Shown piece by piece: positions 45,316 through 57,297 of a DNA stretch of 64,000 nt (its first letter is position 1; each line of letters opens with the position of its first letter). The translations under genes were made by a program, and so were the position numbers. The notes under the pieces were generated by a model. That model was not told the DNA's origin and searched no databases. It saw nothing but the letters and a program-made list of their open reading frames with translations. This DNA is from Arthrobacter crystallopoietes BAB-32 (GTDB lineage Bacteria > Actinomycetota > Actinomycetes > Actinomycetales > Micrococcaceae), in the NCBI RefSeq assembly GCF_000328305.2, contig NZ_ANPE02000058.1:1-64000 (forward strand), read 5' to 3'.

Positions 45316-47856
45316 TCACAGCTGCCCGACGGCGGTAATCCGCACTGCCGCCGCGCCGAGCTCGTCCGAGGCCGCGAGGTCCACTACAGCGCTGATGCCC
45401 CAATCGTGGTCCCCGGCCGGATCGTCGAAGATCTGCCGCACCTTCCACTCCGCGGGCCCGGTCTCGATCACCAGGTACTGCGGCCCGCGGGCGTCCGGGC
45501 CGATGCCCAGGTCGTCGTGCGCGTCGAAGTAGGCGTCCATAGCGTCCGCCCAACGGTCCGCGTCCCAGCCGGACTCCGCATCCAGTTCGCCCAGTGCTTC
45601 TTCGTCTTCGGCTTCGAAGAGCTCCACGCGGCGGAACAGCTCGTTGCGGACCATCACGCGGAACGCCCGGACGTTCCCGGTCAGCTTGGGCGGCGACTGG
45701 GTCAGGACGGATTCGCTGGCATGCTCGGCGGCCAGGTCTGCGGCGGACGCGCCGGCAGCCAGTTCCTCCCACTCGTCCAGCAGGCTGGAATCCACCTGGC
45801 GGACCAGCTCGCCAAGCCAGGCGATGATGTCCTCCAGGTCTTCGCGCAGCGCCTCGGTGGGCACGGTCTGCCGCAGCGCCTTGTAGCCGTCCGTCAGGTA
45901 GCGCAGCAGGATGCCCTCGGAGCGGGCGAGCCCGTAGAACTGCACGTACTCGCTGAAGTTCATCGCCCGCTCGTACATGTCCCGGATGACCGACTTGGGC
46001 GCCAGCTCGAAATCGCCCAGCCAGGGCGCGCCCTTCCGGTACACGTCGAAGGACTGATGGAGCAGCTCGGCCAGCGGCTGCGGGTACGTGACCTCTTCCA
46101 GCAGCGCCATCCGCTGCTCGTACTCGATGCCGTCCGCCTTCATCGCGGCGACCGCTTCGCCGCGGGCCTTCTTCTCCTGGGCGGAGAGCACCTGGCGCGG
46201 CTGCTCGAGGATGGCCTCGATGGCGGACACGACGTCCAGCGCGTAGGCGCCGCTTTCCGGATCCAGCAGCTCCAGGCTGGCGACCGCGAAGGGGGAGAGC
46301 GGCTGGTTCAGCGCGAAGTTGGGTTGCAGGTGCACCTTCAGCCGGACCCGGCGGCCGGTCCCGTCCGGTTCGTCCAGCCGCTCCACCAGCCCGGAGGCCA
46401 CCAGCTCCCGGTAGATGCCGAGCGCACGTTTGATCAGCTTCAGCTGGGTGGCCCGGTTCTCATGGTTCTCCGTCAGCAGCCGTTTGGCGGCGGCGAACGG
46501 ATCGCCCGGCCGTTCCAGCAGGTTGAGCAACATCGCGTGCGTGACGGTGAAGCTGGACGACAGCGGCTCCGGGTCGCTCTCCACGAGCTTGTTGAAGGTG
46601 GCTTCGCCCCAGCTGACGAAGCCGGCCGGCGGCTTCTTCTTCACCACCTGGCGCAGCTTCTTCTGGTCATCGCCGAACTTGGCGACGGCCTTGGCCATCG
46701 CCTTGGTATTCTCCACTACGTGTTCGGGGGCCTGGACGACGACGGTGCCCGCCGTGTCGTAGCCGGCACGTCCCGCGCGGCCGGCAATCTGGTGGAACTC
46801 CCGGGCGTTCAGGAGCCGGGTCCGGACGCCGTCGTACTTGCTCAGGGCAGTCATGAGGACCGTGCGGATCGGGACATTGATGCCCACGCCCAGAGTGTCC
46901 GTGCCGCAGATGACCTTCAGCAGGCCCGCCTGCGCCAGCTGCTCCACGAGGCGGCGGTACTTCGGCAGCATGCCTGCATGGTGCACGCCGATGCCGTGCC
47001 GGATCAGCCGGTTGAGCGTCTTGCCGAAACCGGGGGCGAAGCGGAAGGCGCCGATCAGCTCGGCGATCCGGTCCTTCTCCTCGCGCGTGCAGACATTGAT
47101 GCTCATCAGGTTCTGCGCCCGCTCGATCGCTTCCAGTTGGCTGAAGTGGACCACGTACACCGGGACCTGGCGGGTGCCCAGCAGCTCCTCGAGCGACTCC
47201 TGCACCGGCGTCTGCACGTAGTAGTAGTGCAGCGGAATCGGCCGTTCCGCCGAGCTGACCGTTGTGGTGGTCCGGCCGGTGAGCTCGGTCAGCCCGCGCT
47301 CAAAGCGGGTGACGTCGCCCAGCGTCGCGGACATCAGCAGGAACTGGGCCTGCGGAAGTTCCAGCAGCGGCACTTGCCAGGCCCAGCCGCGCTGCGGATC
47401 CGAATAGAAATGGAACTCGTCCATGATGACGGTGCCCAGGTCCGCTGCGGCGCCTTCGCGCAGCGCGATATTGGCCAGGATCTCCGCGGTGCAGCAGATC
47501 ACCGGTGCATCCGGGTTGACGGCGGAATCGCCGGTCACCATGCCGACGTTGTCCGGGCCGAAAATGTCGCAGAGCGCGAAGAACTTCTCCGATACCAGCG
47601 CCTTGATGGGCGCGGTGTAGTAGCTGCGCGCTCCGCCGGCCATGGCGTGGAAGTGTGCGGCGATGGCCACCATGGACTTGCCCGAACCGGTCGGCGTGGC
47701 GAGGATGACGTTGTTGCCGGTCACGAGTTCCATGACCGCCTCGTCCTGCGCCGGGTAAAGGGACATGCCGCGGCCTTCCACCCAGTCCACGAAGGCGGTG
47801 TAGATGTCGTCCGGGGCGGAAGTGTCGGCTGCAGTCAGCTGGTCAAGAAGAGTCAT
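45316..47856 (-). CDS. Ski2-like DEAD/DEAH-box helicase with DUF3516 C-terminus
   Basis: This 846-residue SF2 helicase has motif I ATPTGSGKS, YTAPIKALVSEKF, motif II VIMDEFHFYSD, motif III LLMSATLGD, motif V CGTDTLGVGINVP and motif VI FHQIAGRAGRAGYD. The C-terminal half matches the actinobacterial DUF3516 extension. It is presumably an RNA helicase in decay or ribosome work, but the target is unknown. The ATG start is preceded by GGGAGG and a TAGGCT box 9 bases away. It is the first gene of the operon with the GNAT and aminopeptidase genes. Confidence 0.92.
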   Translation of the reverse strand: MTLLDQLTAADTSAPDDIYTAFVDWVEGRGMSLYPAQDEAVMELVTGNNVILATPTGSGKSMVAIAAHFHAMAGGARSYYTAPIKALVSEKFFALCDIFGPDNVGMVTGDSAVNPDAPVICCTAEILANIALREGAAADLGTVIMDEFHFYSDPQRGWAWQVPLLELPQAQFLLMSATLGDVTRFERGLTELTGRTTTTVSSAERPIPLHYYYVQTPVQESLEELLGTRQVPVYVVHFSQLEAIERAQNLMSINVCTREEKDRIAELIGAFRFAPGFGKTLNRLIRHGIGVHHAGMLPKYRRLVEQLAQAGLLKVICGTDTLGVGINVPIRTVLMTALSKYDGVRTRLLNAREFHQIAGRAGRAGYDTAGTVVVQAPEHVVENTKAMAKAVAKFGDDQKKLRQVVKKKPPAGFVSWGEATFNKLVESDPEPLSSSFTVTHAMLLNLLERPGDPFAAAKRLLTENHENRATQLKLIKRALGIYRELVASGLVERLDEPDGTGRRVRLKVHLQPNFALNQPLSPFAVASLELLDPESGAYALDVVSAIEAILEQPRQVLSAQEKKARGEAVAAMKADGIEYEQRMALLEEVTYPQPLAELLHQSFDVYRKGAPWLGDFELAPKSVIRDMYERAMNFSEYVQFYGLARSEGILLRYLTDGYKALRQTVPTEALREDLEDIIAWLGELVRQVDSSLLDEWEELAAGASAADLAAEHASESVLTQSPPKLTGNVRAFRVMVRNELFRRVELFEAEDEEALGELDAESGWDADRWADAMDAYFDAHDDLGIGPDARGPQYLVIETGPAEWKVRQIFDDPAGDHDWGISAVVDLAASDELGAAAVRITAVGQL

Positions 47857-47865
47857 TGCCCTCCC

Positions 47866-47893
47866 AGCCTATCGGCAGCAGCAATACTAGGCT
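47866..47893. promoter_or_regulatory. Back-to-back TAGGCT promoters (helicase and methyltransferase)
   Basis: TAGGCT occurs on the minus strand at 47871-47866 (helicase) and on the plus strand at 47888-47893 (methyltransferase), only 16 bases apart. The plus-strand transcript would have a leader of about 28 bases with GAGGAG. Confidence 0.55.
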
Positions 47894-47927
47894 GGCGTTG
47901 CACCCTGCAGACCCGAGGAGTTGGTCC

Positions 47928-48704
47928 ATGTTCACGTGGGATCCGTCGAAATACACCGAATACGCGAACGAGCGCAGCCGCCCGTTCTTCGACCTGACGG
48001 CGCGGATCCTGCACCCCGGTCCGCAGCTGGTGGTGGATCTCGGCTGCGGCACCGGCGAGCTGACCGCGTCCCTGGCACAGCGTTGGCCCGCCGCGCAGGT
48101 CACCGGGCTGGATTCCTCGGCCGAAATGGTGCGGACCGCGACGTCGTCCAACGGCCTGCCCAACCTCGGCTTCCGCCACGGCGACATCGCGGACTGGACT
48201 CCGCCGGCCGGGCTCGACGTGCTCGTCTCCAACGCGGCCTTGCAATGGGTGCCCAGCCACCGCGAGCTGCTCCGCGACTGGGCGCGGCGGCTGCGGCCGG
48301 GCGCCTGGATTGCATTCCAGGTGCCCGGCAATTTCGGCTCGCCCTCCCACGCCCTCATGCGGGAGGTGGCCGAGAGCGGCCGCTGGAAGCAGCAGCTGGA
48401 GGGCGTGCTGCGGCATGACGGCGCGGTCGGGGAGCCGGCCCAGTACCTGGAGCTGCTCCAGGAGCAGGGGTACGACGCCGAGGCCTGGGAAACCACGTAC
48501 CTGCACCTTCTGCAGGGGGAGGACCCGGTACTCGAGTGGGTCCGCGGGACCGGCCTGCGGCCAGTGCTGGCGGCACTGGGTCCGGCCGACGCGGCGGAAT
48601 TCGAGGCTGCCTATGCCGCGGAGCTCCGCACGGCCTATCCAGCCGGGCCGTTCGGCACGGTTTACCCGTTCCGCCGGATCTTCTGCGCAGCGCGCAAGCG
48701 CTGA
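47928..48704 (+). CDS. tam: Trans-aconitate 2-methyltransferase-like protein
   Basis: This 258-residue SAM-dependent methyltransferase begins WDPSKYTEYANERSRPFFDLTARI, with the SAM loop VVDLGCGTGELTASLA, LDSSAEMV, and DVLVSNAALQWVPSH. The start and the RPFFDL segment match the Tam family, which methylates trans-aconitate and related acids. The ATG at 47928 has GAGGAG upstream. It is transcribed divergently from the helicase and converges on the metallo-beta-lactamase gene. Confidence 0.88.
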   Translation: MFTWDPSKYTEYANERSRPFFDLTARILHPGPQLVVDLGCGTGELTASLAQRWPAAQVTGLDSSAEMVRTATSSNGLPNLGFRHGDIADWTPPAGLDVLVSNAALQWVPSHRELLRDWARRLRPGAWIAFQVPGNFGSPSHALMREVAESGRWKQQLEGVLRHDGAVGEPAQYLELLQEQGYDAEAWETTYLHLLQGEDPVLEWVRGTGLRPVLAALGPADAAEFEAAYAAELRTAYPAGPFGTVYPFRRIFCAARKR

Positions 48705-48750
48705 GGTCCGGACGGATTGCCCGGGCGGGACCGGCCGCGGGCTACCAGCG

Positions 48751-49389
48751 CTACCAGCCGCGTTCGCGCCACTCCGCCAGGTGCGGGCGCTCCGCGCCGA
48801 GCGTGGTGCCCTTGCCGTGGCCCGGGTGGACGACGGTGTCGTCCGGAAGATACGCGAAAAGCCGCTCCTCGACGTCGTTAATGAGCGACGTGAACCGGGC
48901 AGGGTCCTGCTGCGTATTGCCCACCCCGCCCGGAAACAGCGAGTCACCGGTGAAGAGGTGCGCGGGGCCGGCCGGGTCGCGGTAGAGCAGGGCGACGGAG
49001 CCCGGTGTGTGGCCGCGCAGTTTGATGGCCTCGAGGCTGAAACCGTCGGCGTCCACCGTATCGCCGTGATCCAGCGCAACATCCGTGGGGACCTCGATGC
49101 CGGACACGTCCTCGCTGCCGGCAGCGGTGCGCGCGCCGGTGGCCGCGACGGCGTCGGCGAGGGCGCGGACATGGTCCCAATGGCTGTGGGTGGTGATGAT
49201 CAGCCCCACCTTCGCCTCCGCACTGGTGTCCGCCGCCGCTTCCTCGAGCAGGCGGTGGATGGCGGGCATGTCGTCGGCGGCATCGATGAGCACCTGTGCA
49301 CCGGTCCGCTTCGACGTGATGACGTAGACGTTGTTGTCCATCTCGCTGACGGCAGCCGAGCGGATGGTGATGTCCTGGAGATCCCACAT
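48751..49389 (-). CDS. Metallo-beta-lactamase fold hydrolase
   Basis: This 212-residue glyoxalase II-like hydrolase has the metal-binding THSHWDH, IKLRGHTPGSVALLY, TGDSLFPGGVGN (aspartate) and VVHPGHGKGTTL. It fits small MBL thioesterases such as hydroxyacylglutathione or mycothiol-conjugate hydrolases, but the substrate cannot be fixed. The ATG at 49389 is preferred since a TAGACT box ends 7 bases before it; upstream codons to 49440 have no homology. Confidence 0.88.
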   Translation of the reverse strand: MWDLQDITIRSAAVSEMDNNVYVITSKRTGAQVLIDAADDMPAIHRLLEEAAADTSAEAKVGLIITTHSHWDHVRALADAVAATGARTAAGSEDVSGIEVPTDVALDHGDTVDADGFSLEAIKLRGHTPGSVALLYRDPAGPAHLFTGDSLFPGGVGNTQQDPARFTSLINDVEERLFAYLPDDTVVHPGHGKGTTLGAERPHLAEWRERGW

Positions 49390-49396
49390 GCGCCCC

Positions 49397-49402
49397 AGTC
49401 TA
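49397..49402 (-). promoter_or_regulatory. -10 box TAGACT for leaderless MBL gene
   Basis: The minus-strand TAGACT ends 7 bases before the ATG at 49389. There is no Shine-Dalgarno in the spacer (GGGGCGC). Confidence 0.5.
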
Positions 49403-49465
49403 TGCAGCTGGCCGCGCCGTCGCCTGCAACATGGCGGCACCGGACTGCGCCCAGAGTGAAAGCGC

Positions 49466-49495
49466 TTGCCCGGTGTTGCGGCCGCGGCGTAAATT
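49466..49495 (+). promoter_or_regulatory. Promoter of the GntR gene
   Basis: TTGCCC (49466-49471) and TAAATT (49490-49495) are separated by 18 bases. The start point near 49502 gives a leader of about 34 bases to the ATG at 49536, with AAGGATGG as Shine-Dalgarno. Confidence 0.6.
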
Positions 49496-49535
49496 CAGTT
49501 CGTCCCGGCGGCCGCAGCGGAAGGATGGACAGCGG

Positions 49536-49907
49536 ATGGAGGCTGACCAGTTCGACTGGCGGCTCGACAAGGAAAGCTCTGTTGCGCTGTACGAACAGTT
49601 GCGGCGGCGCATCATCGAAGCGGCGGACGATGGCGAACTTCCGGTAGGTACGAAGCTGCCGCCGGTACGCCGGCTGGCGGACCACCTCGGCATTGTGCCG
49701 CACACCGTCGCGCGGGCGTACCGGGAGCTGGAAACGGCCGGACGGGTCAAGACTGCCGGGCGGGCCGGCACGGTCATCAGCGCCGGTGCGGACGAAACCG
49801 CGCAGCTCCTGGCCGAAGCCGCGGACCGGTTTGCCGCCGTCGTCAAATCCCAAAGCATCGGCACGGAAGCCGCAGTGGCCGCTGTCAAGGCAGCCCTGGA
49901 ACGCTGA
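49536..49907 (+). CDS. Short GntR-family regulator (YtrA type)
   Basis: This 123-residue protein has the GntR winged helix with VALYEQLRRRIIEAADDGELPVGTKLPPVRRLADHLGIVPHTVARAYRELE. After it comes a helical tail of about 45 residues with no ligand-binding domain, which places it in the YtrA subfamily. Such proteins usually control an ABC transporter operon, and none is adjacent here, so the target is unknown. It lies 90 bases before uvrA on the same strand. Confidence 0.88.
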   Translation: MEADQFDWRLDKESSVALYEQLRRRIIEAADDGELPVGTKLPPVRRLADHLGIVPHTVARAYRELETAGRVKTAGRAGTVISAGADETAQLLAEAADRFAAVVKSQSIGTEAAVAAVKAALER

Positions 49908-49984
49908 GACGTTCGCGGACAGCAGGTGTCCGCGGCCGCCGGGTGGAGGGCCTTGGCGGTTACGGTTTCGAACGCATTTTCGAT

Positions 49985-49990
49985 TAGAGT
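49985..49990 (+). promoter_or_regulatory. -10 box TAGAGT for leaderless uvrA
   Basis: TAGAGT ends 7 bases before the GTG at 49998, which is the only nearby start that leaves a normal N-terminus. No LexA box was recognised. Confidence 0.5.
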
Positions 49991-49997
49991 GGAAGCT

Positions 49998-52895
<2,898 letters not shown>

Positions 52896-52928
52896 CGATC
52901 GCTCTGGCGCATGTGGAAAAATGCCTAG

Positions 52929-53636
52929 GTGACTTCTTTGCCGGCCTTGGTTCTGTTTGATCTGGACGGGACCCTCGTGGACCCGGCCGGCGCCATTACC
53001 GGAGGGATCAGCCGCGCGCTGCAGGCCCGTGGCCTGCCGGTTCCCGCCGAGCACGTGCTCGACGCGATGGTCGGCCCGCCGCTCGGGGAATCCCTGCGGC
53101 GGCTGGCCCGCGTGCCGGAGGCCGAGGTGGGCGAAGTGATCCGGCTTTACCGTGCTGACTATCGTGCCGCCGGCATGTCCGGGAGCCGGGTCTACCCCGG
53201 AATCGTCCCGGCGCTGGAACGGCTGGCAGCCGAGGGGACACTGCTGGCGGTGGTCACGCAGAAGCCGACCCCGATCGCCGTCGAACTGCTGCAGGTGCAA
53301 GGGCTGGCCGGCTACTTCGAGAGCATTCATGGTGCGGCCATGGACGACTTGGAAGGCGCAAGCGGGAAGGACTTGGGAAAGATCCCGATCCTCGCCGAAG
53401 CACTGGAGCGGTATGCAGGGCGGTTCAGCCACGCTGTCATGGTGGGGGACCGGCATTACGACTTGGAGGCTGCGGCGCATCACGGAATCGACGCCGTCGC
53501 CGTAGGGTGGGGGTTTGCCGCTGACGGCGAACTGGCTGCCGCCGGGGCCGCCACGGTCGCAGCATCGGTGGAGGAGTTGCAGGAACAGTTGAAAGCACTG
53601 GATGAGGGAATCCGGCAAAGCGGAGGAAGTCGCTGA
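52929..53636 (+). CDS. HAD-superfamily hydrolase (PGP/Gph-like)
   Basis: This 235-residue HAD phosphatase has motif I VLFDLDGTLVDP with the nucleophile and general acid aspartates, motif II VVTQKPT, a motif III lysine in GASGKDLGK and motif IV VMVGDRHYDLEAA. The cap insertion places it near phosphoglycolate or pyrophosphatase-like members; the substrate is unknown. The GTG start is 33 bases after uvrA. Three genes (HAD, plsC, uvrC) follow closely on the same strand and probably form an operon. Confidence 0.87.
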   Translation: MTSLPALVLFDLDGTLVDPAGAITGGISRALQARGLPVPAEHVLDAMVGPPLGESLRRLARVPEAEVGEVIRLYRADYRAAGMSGSRVYPGIVPALERLAAEGTLLAVVTQKPTPIAVELLQVQGLAGYFESIHGAAMDDLEGASGKDLGKIPILAEALERYAGRFSHAVMVGDRHYDLEAAAHHGIDAVAVGWGFAADGELAAAGAATVAASVEELQEQLKALDEGIRQSGGSR

Positions 53637-53638
53637 AC

Positions 53639-54307
53639 GTGGAATTTTTTGAAGGCACCCGCGCCGCATTCCGCGCCACCATCCGGAGCACGTGCCGTCC
53701 GTCGGTGGAAGGACTGCAGAACTTCCCGCGAAGCGGCCCGGTCATTGTCGCGCCGAATCACCTGTCCTTCCTGGACAGCATCATCATCCAGGCCCTGATG
53801 CCCCGGAAAGTGGCCTTCTTCGCCAAGTCCGAATACTTCACTGCCCGCGGCCCGAAGGGCGCCGCCATGCGGTGGTTCTTCAACAGCGTGGGCTCGATTC
53901 CGGTGGAACGGGGCGAGCAGGCAGCGGGCGTAGCCGCGCTGCAGACAGCGCTGGAAATCCTCGACCGCGGCGAGGCCTTCGGAATCTATCCGGAAGGCAC
54001 GCGCTCCCGGGACGGACTGTTGTACCGTGGAAGGACGGGAGTGGGCTGGCTGGCATTGACCACGGGGGCCCCGGTGGTGCCGGTCGGCCTGATCGGCACC
54101 GAGCAACTGCAGCCAGCGGACAGCAACATGATCAAGGCCAAGCATTTCACCATGAAGATCGGGGCGCCGCTCTACTTCGAGAAGACCGGTCCGGACCACC
54201 CCCTGCCCGCACGCCGCGCTGCGACAGACAAAATCATGGACGCGATTGCCGCGCTCAGCGGACAGCAAAGGGCCGGTACCTACAACCAGTCCAAGCAGGC
54301 CGGGTAA
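53639..54307 (+). CDS. plsC: 1-acylglycerol-3-phosphate O-acyltransferase
   Basis: This 222-residue PlsC/LPLAT acyltransferase has the HX4D motif in PNHLSFLDSI and the glycerophosphate-binding YPEGTRSRDG, and ends with a hydrophilic tail. It makes phosphatidic acid from lysophosphatidic acid and acyl-CoA or acyl-ACP. The GTG start is 2 bases after the HAD stop, and the stop abuts the uvrC ATG directly, so the genes are coupled. The substrate range within the family (glycolipid or phospholipid) cannot be assigned. Confidence 0.87.
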   Translation: MEFFEGTRAAFRATIRSTCRPSVEGLQNFPRSGPVIVAPNHLSFLDSIIIQALMPRKVAFFAKSEYFTARGPKGAAMRWFFNSVGSIPVERGEQAAGVAALQTALEILDRGEAFGIYPEGTRSRDGLLYRGRTGVGWLALTTGAPVVPVGLIGTEQLQPADSNMIKAKHFTMKIGAPLYFEKTGPDHPLPARRAATDKIMDAIAALSGQQRAGTYNQSKQAG

Positions 54308-56311
54308 ATGGCCCTTCCTGCCTCCTACCGGCCGCGGCCGGGGGAAATCCCCACGAATCCCGGGGTCTACCGGTTCCGGGACGAGCACAAGCGCGTCGTC
54401 TACGTCGGGAAGGCGAAGAACCTGCGCTCCCGGCTGAACAGCTACTTCGCCAACCCGGATTCGCTGATGCCGCGGACCAAGGCGATGGTGCACACCGCCG
54501 CCTCCGTCGAGTGGACCATCGTCGGCAGCGAACTCGAAGCCATCCAGTTGGAGTACACCTGGATCAAGGAGTTCGCGCCGCGCTTCAACATCATGTTCCG
54601 GGACGACAAGTCCTACCCGTACCTGGCCGTCACGATGTCGGAGAAATTCCCCCGCGTGCAGGTGATGCGGGGCGACAAGCGCAAGGGAACCAAGTACTTC
54701 GGCCCCTTCTACCCGGCCAAAGCCATCCGCGAGACCGTGGACACCCTGCTGCGGGTGTTCCCGGTACGGACCTGCAGCGTCGGGGTGTTCAACCGGGCCC
54801 AGCGGACGGGGCGGCCTTGCCTGCTCGGCTACATTGACAAGTGTTCGGCTCCCTGCGTCGGCCGGATTTCCCCGGAGGACCACAAGGCGCTGGCCTGGGA
54901 ATTCTGCGCCTTCATGGGCGGGGAAGCGGACCGGTTCATCCGGGCGCTGGAGAAGAAGATGTCAGCGGCCGTGGCGGAACTGGACTACGAATCCGCCGCC
55001 CGCTACCGCGACGACATTGCCGCGCTGAAGCGCGTGTTCGAACGCAACGCGGTGGTCTTGAGCGAGGATACCGACGCCGATATCTTCGCCCTGGCAGAGG
55101 ACGAGCTGGAGGCAGCAGTCCAGGTGTTCCATGTCCGGGGCGGCCGGATCCGCGGCCAGCGCGGCTGGGTCGTGGAAAAAGTCGAGGATACGTCCCGGGC
55201 GGATATGGCCGAGCACCTGCTGCAGCAGGTCTATGGCGATGGCGAGGACCCCGACCGCATCCCCCGACAGGTGCTGGTGCCCGTGGAGCCGGACAACCGC
55301 GACGAACTGGAGCAGTGGCTGCGGGGCCTGCGCGGCAGCAAGGTTGAACTGCGCGTGCCGAAACGCGGAGACAAGGCTGCGCTGCTGGAGACGGTGCGGC
55401 AGAACGCCGAACAGGCGCTGGCCCTGCACAAGAGCCGCCGCGCCGGCGACATCACCACCCGCTCGGCAGCATTGCAGGAACTGCAGGAAGCCCTGGACCT
55501 CCCGGTCGCCCTGTTGCGGATCGAATGCTACGACATCTCGCATGTCCAGGGCACCAACGTGGTCGCCTCCATGGTCGTCGTGGAAGACGGTCTGCCGAAG
55601 AAGTCCGACTACCGCCGGTTCGCCATTACCGGCGACGCCGCCCGCGACGACACCTCGGCCATGTACGACGTGATCAGCCGGCGCTTCCGCCACTACCTCG
55701 CCGACAAGACGGCCCAGCCCTCCGCCGGTCCAGAGGCGGAAGAACCGGTCGCGCAGGCCGGGTCCGCCGGACCCCTGGCGGACACGACCACCGAGGCGCC
55801 GCGGACCAAGTTCGCCTACCCGCCGAACCTCGTCGTGGTCGACGGGGGACCGCCCCAGGTTGCCGCGGCCTCGCGGGCACTGGCGGACCTGGGCATCAGT
55901 GATGTCTTCGTCGTCGGCCTTGCCAAGCGGCTCGAAGAAGTGTGGGTACCGGACGACGACTTCCCGGTGATCCTGCCGCGGGCATCGCACGGGCTCTACC
56001 TGCTCCAGCGCATCCGCGACGAGGCCCACCGCTTCGCCATCAGCTACCACCGGCAGAAGCGCGGGAAGTCGATGACCGAGTCCGTCCTGGACTCCGTCCC
56101 GGGGCTTGGCCCGGCCAAGCGCAAGGCACTGCTGAAGCACTTCGGCTCGGCCCGCAAGCTGAAGGCCGCAAGCGTGGAGGAACTGCAGCAGGTGCCCGGG
56201 GTAGGACCGGCCTTGGCCGCCTCCATCAAACAGCATGTGTCACCCTCGGATGAAGCACCCGAGCCGGCACCGGCGGTCAACATGGCTACCGGCGAGATCG
56301 TCGAATCTTAG
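54308..56311 (+). CDS. uvrC: Excinuclease ABC subunit C
   Basis: This 667-residue endonuclease makes both incisions around a lesion. The GIY-YIG domain opens with [28 protein letters not shown]. The central UVR helices (about 205-245) bind UvrB, the RNase H-like region contains [23 protein letters not shown] and [23 protein letters not shown], and the C-terminal double helix-hairpin-helix is [19 protein letters not shown]. All are in the normal order. The start follows the plsC stop with no gap. Residues around 470-495 are an acidic linker of variable length. Confidence 0.96.
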   Translation: MALPASYRPRPGEIPTNPGVYRFRDEHKRVVYVGKAKNLRSRLNSYFANPDSLMPRTKAMVHTAASVEWTIVGSELEAIQLEYTWIKEFAPRFNIMFRDDKSYPYLAVTMSEKFPRVQVMRGDKRKGTKYFGPFYPAKAIRETVDTLLRVFPVRTCSVGVFNRAQRTGRPCLLGYIDKCSAPCVGRISPEDHKALAWEFCAFMGGEADRFIRALEKKMSAAVAELDYESAARYRDDIAALKRVFERNAVVLSEDTDADIFALAEDELEAAVQVFHVRGGRIRGQRGWVVEKVEDTSRADMAEHLLQQVYGDGEDPDRIPRQVLVPVEPDNRDELEQWLRGLRGSKVELRVPKRGDKAALLETVRQNAEQALALHKSRRAGDITTRSAALQELQEALDLPVALLRIECYDISHVQGTNVVASMVVVEDGLPKKSDYRRFAITGDAARDDTSAMYDVISRRFRHYLADKTAQPSAGPEAEEPVAQAGSAGPLADTTTEAPRTKFAYPPNLVVVDGGPPQVAAASRALADLGISDVFVVGLAKRLEEVWVPDDDFPVILPRASHGLYLLQRIRDEAHRFAISYHRQKRGKSMTESVLDSVPGLGPAKRKALLKHFGSARKLKAASVEELQQVPGVGPALAASIKQHVSPSDEAPEPAPAVNMATGEIVES

Positions 56312-56312
56312 T

Positions 56313-56318
56313 TAGGCT
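56313..56318 (+). promoter_or_regulatory. Possible -10 box TAGGCT for the rapZ operon
   Basis: TAGGCT lies one base after the uvrC stop. A start near 56325 would give a leader of about 73 bases to rapZ. No -35 match was found. Confidence 0.4.
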
Positions 56319-56397
56319 TAGGAACGTCCGCAGCGGAGCCGGCGCACCGCCGTTTCGAGGATCCGCGCGGCCCAAGACAAGGAACAGGACGGGCTGA

Positions 56398-57297
56398 ATG
56401 TCGGAGGAAGAGGATCTCACACCGGTCAAGCCGGAGGAATCCGAATTGCTGGTGGTCACGGGCATGTCCGGGGCCGGCCGCACGACCGCGGCGCATGCGC
56501 TGGAGGACCACGGCTGGTATGTGGTCGACAACCTGCCGCCGCAGATGCTCGGCACGCTCGCCGAGCTCGTCTCCCGCATGCCCGAATCGCTGCCCCGCCT
56601 CGCCGTCGTTATTGACGTCCGCAGCAAGAACCTGCAGCGCGACATCCGGGAAGCCCTCAACGGGCTCGGCGCCAGCGCCGTGAACCTCCGGGTGCTCTTC
56701 CTTGACGCCTCCGACGAAGTGCTGGTTCGCCGCTTCGAACAGGGCCGCCGGCCGCACCCGCTGCAAGGGGACGGCCGGATCTCCGACGGCATCAGGGCCG
56801 AACGTGAACTGCTGGCCCGGCTGAAGGACTCCTCGGACCTGGTCATCGACACCACGGACATGAACGTCCACGCCCTCGCCACGAACGTGACCGAACTGTT
56901 TTCCGATTCGGGCCCGATCGTGCTGCGCCTGAACGTGATGAGCTTCGGATTCAAGTACGGCCTGCCGGTCGACGCGAACTTCGTGGCCGACGCCCGGTTC
57001 ATTCCCAACCCGCACTGGGTGCCGGCGCTGCGTCCGCACACCGGCCTCGAAAAGCAAGTCAGCGACTTCGTGCTGATCGACTCCGGCGCCGAGGAGTTCA
57101 TCAAGCGCTTCGTCTTTGCGCTGGAACCGGTCCTCGAGGGCTACCGGCAGGAGAACAAGCACTACGCGACCATCGCCGTCGGCTGCACCGGCGGGAAGCA
57201 CCGTTCCGTCGCCGTCGCGGAGGAGCTCGGCAAGCGCCTCGCCCAGCTGCCGCGCACCAAGGTTGCCGTGCAGCACCGGGACCTGGGACGCGAATAG
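56398..57297 (+). CDS. rapZ: RapZ-type nucleotide-binding protein (RNase adapter)
   Basis: This 299-residue protein has the P-loop GMSGAGRT at 22-29 (arginine where lysine is usual, a common variant in actinobacterial members), VVDNLPPQML and FLDASDEVLVRRF. The C-terminal half has MSFGFKYGLP, RFIPNPHWVPALRPHTG and the signature AVGCTGGKHRSVAVAEEL. In E. coli RapZ guides RNase E to GlmZ; in actinobacteria that pathway is unproven. The stop shares one base with the yvcK GTG. The rapZ-yvcK-whiA order is widely conserved. Confidence 0.94.
   Translation: MSEEEDLTPVKPEESELLVVTGMSGAGRTTAAHALEDHGWYVVDNLPPQMLGTLAELVSRMPESLPRLAVVIDVRSKNLQRDIREALNGLGASAVNLRVLFLDASDEVLVRRFEQGRRPHPLQGDGRISDGIRAERELLARLKDSSDLVIDTTDMNVHALATNVTELFSDSGPIVLRLNVMSFGFKYGLPVDANFVADARFIPNPHWVPALRPHTGLEKQVSDFVLIDSGAEEFIKRFVFALEPVLEGYRQENKHYATIAVGCTGGKHRSVAVAEELGKRLAQLPRTKVAVQHRDLGRE

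Noticed and set aside
45304-47997. An 897-codon plus-strand frame opposite the helicase
   Set aside because: The helicase motifs on the minus strand are complete; this frame is a shadow with biased composition.
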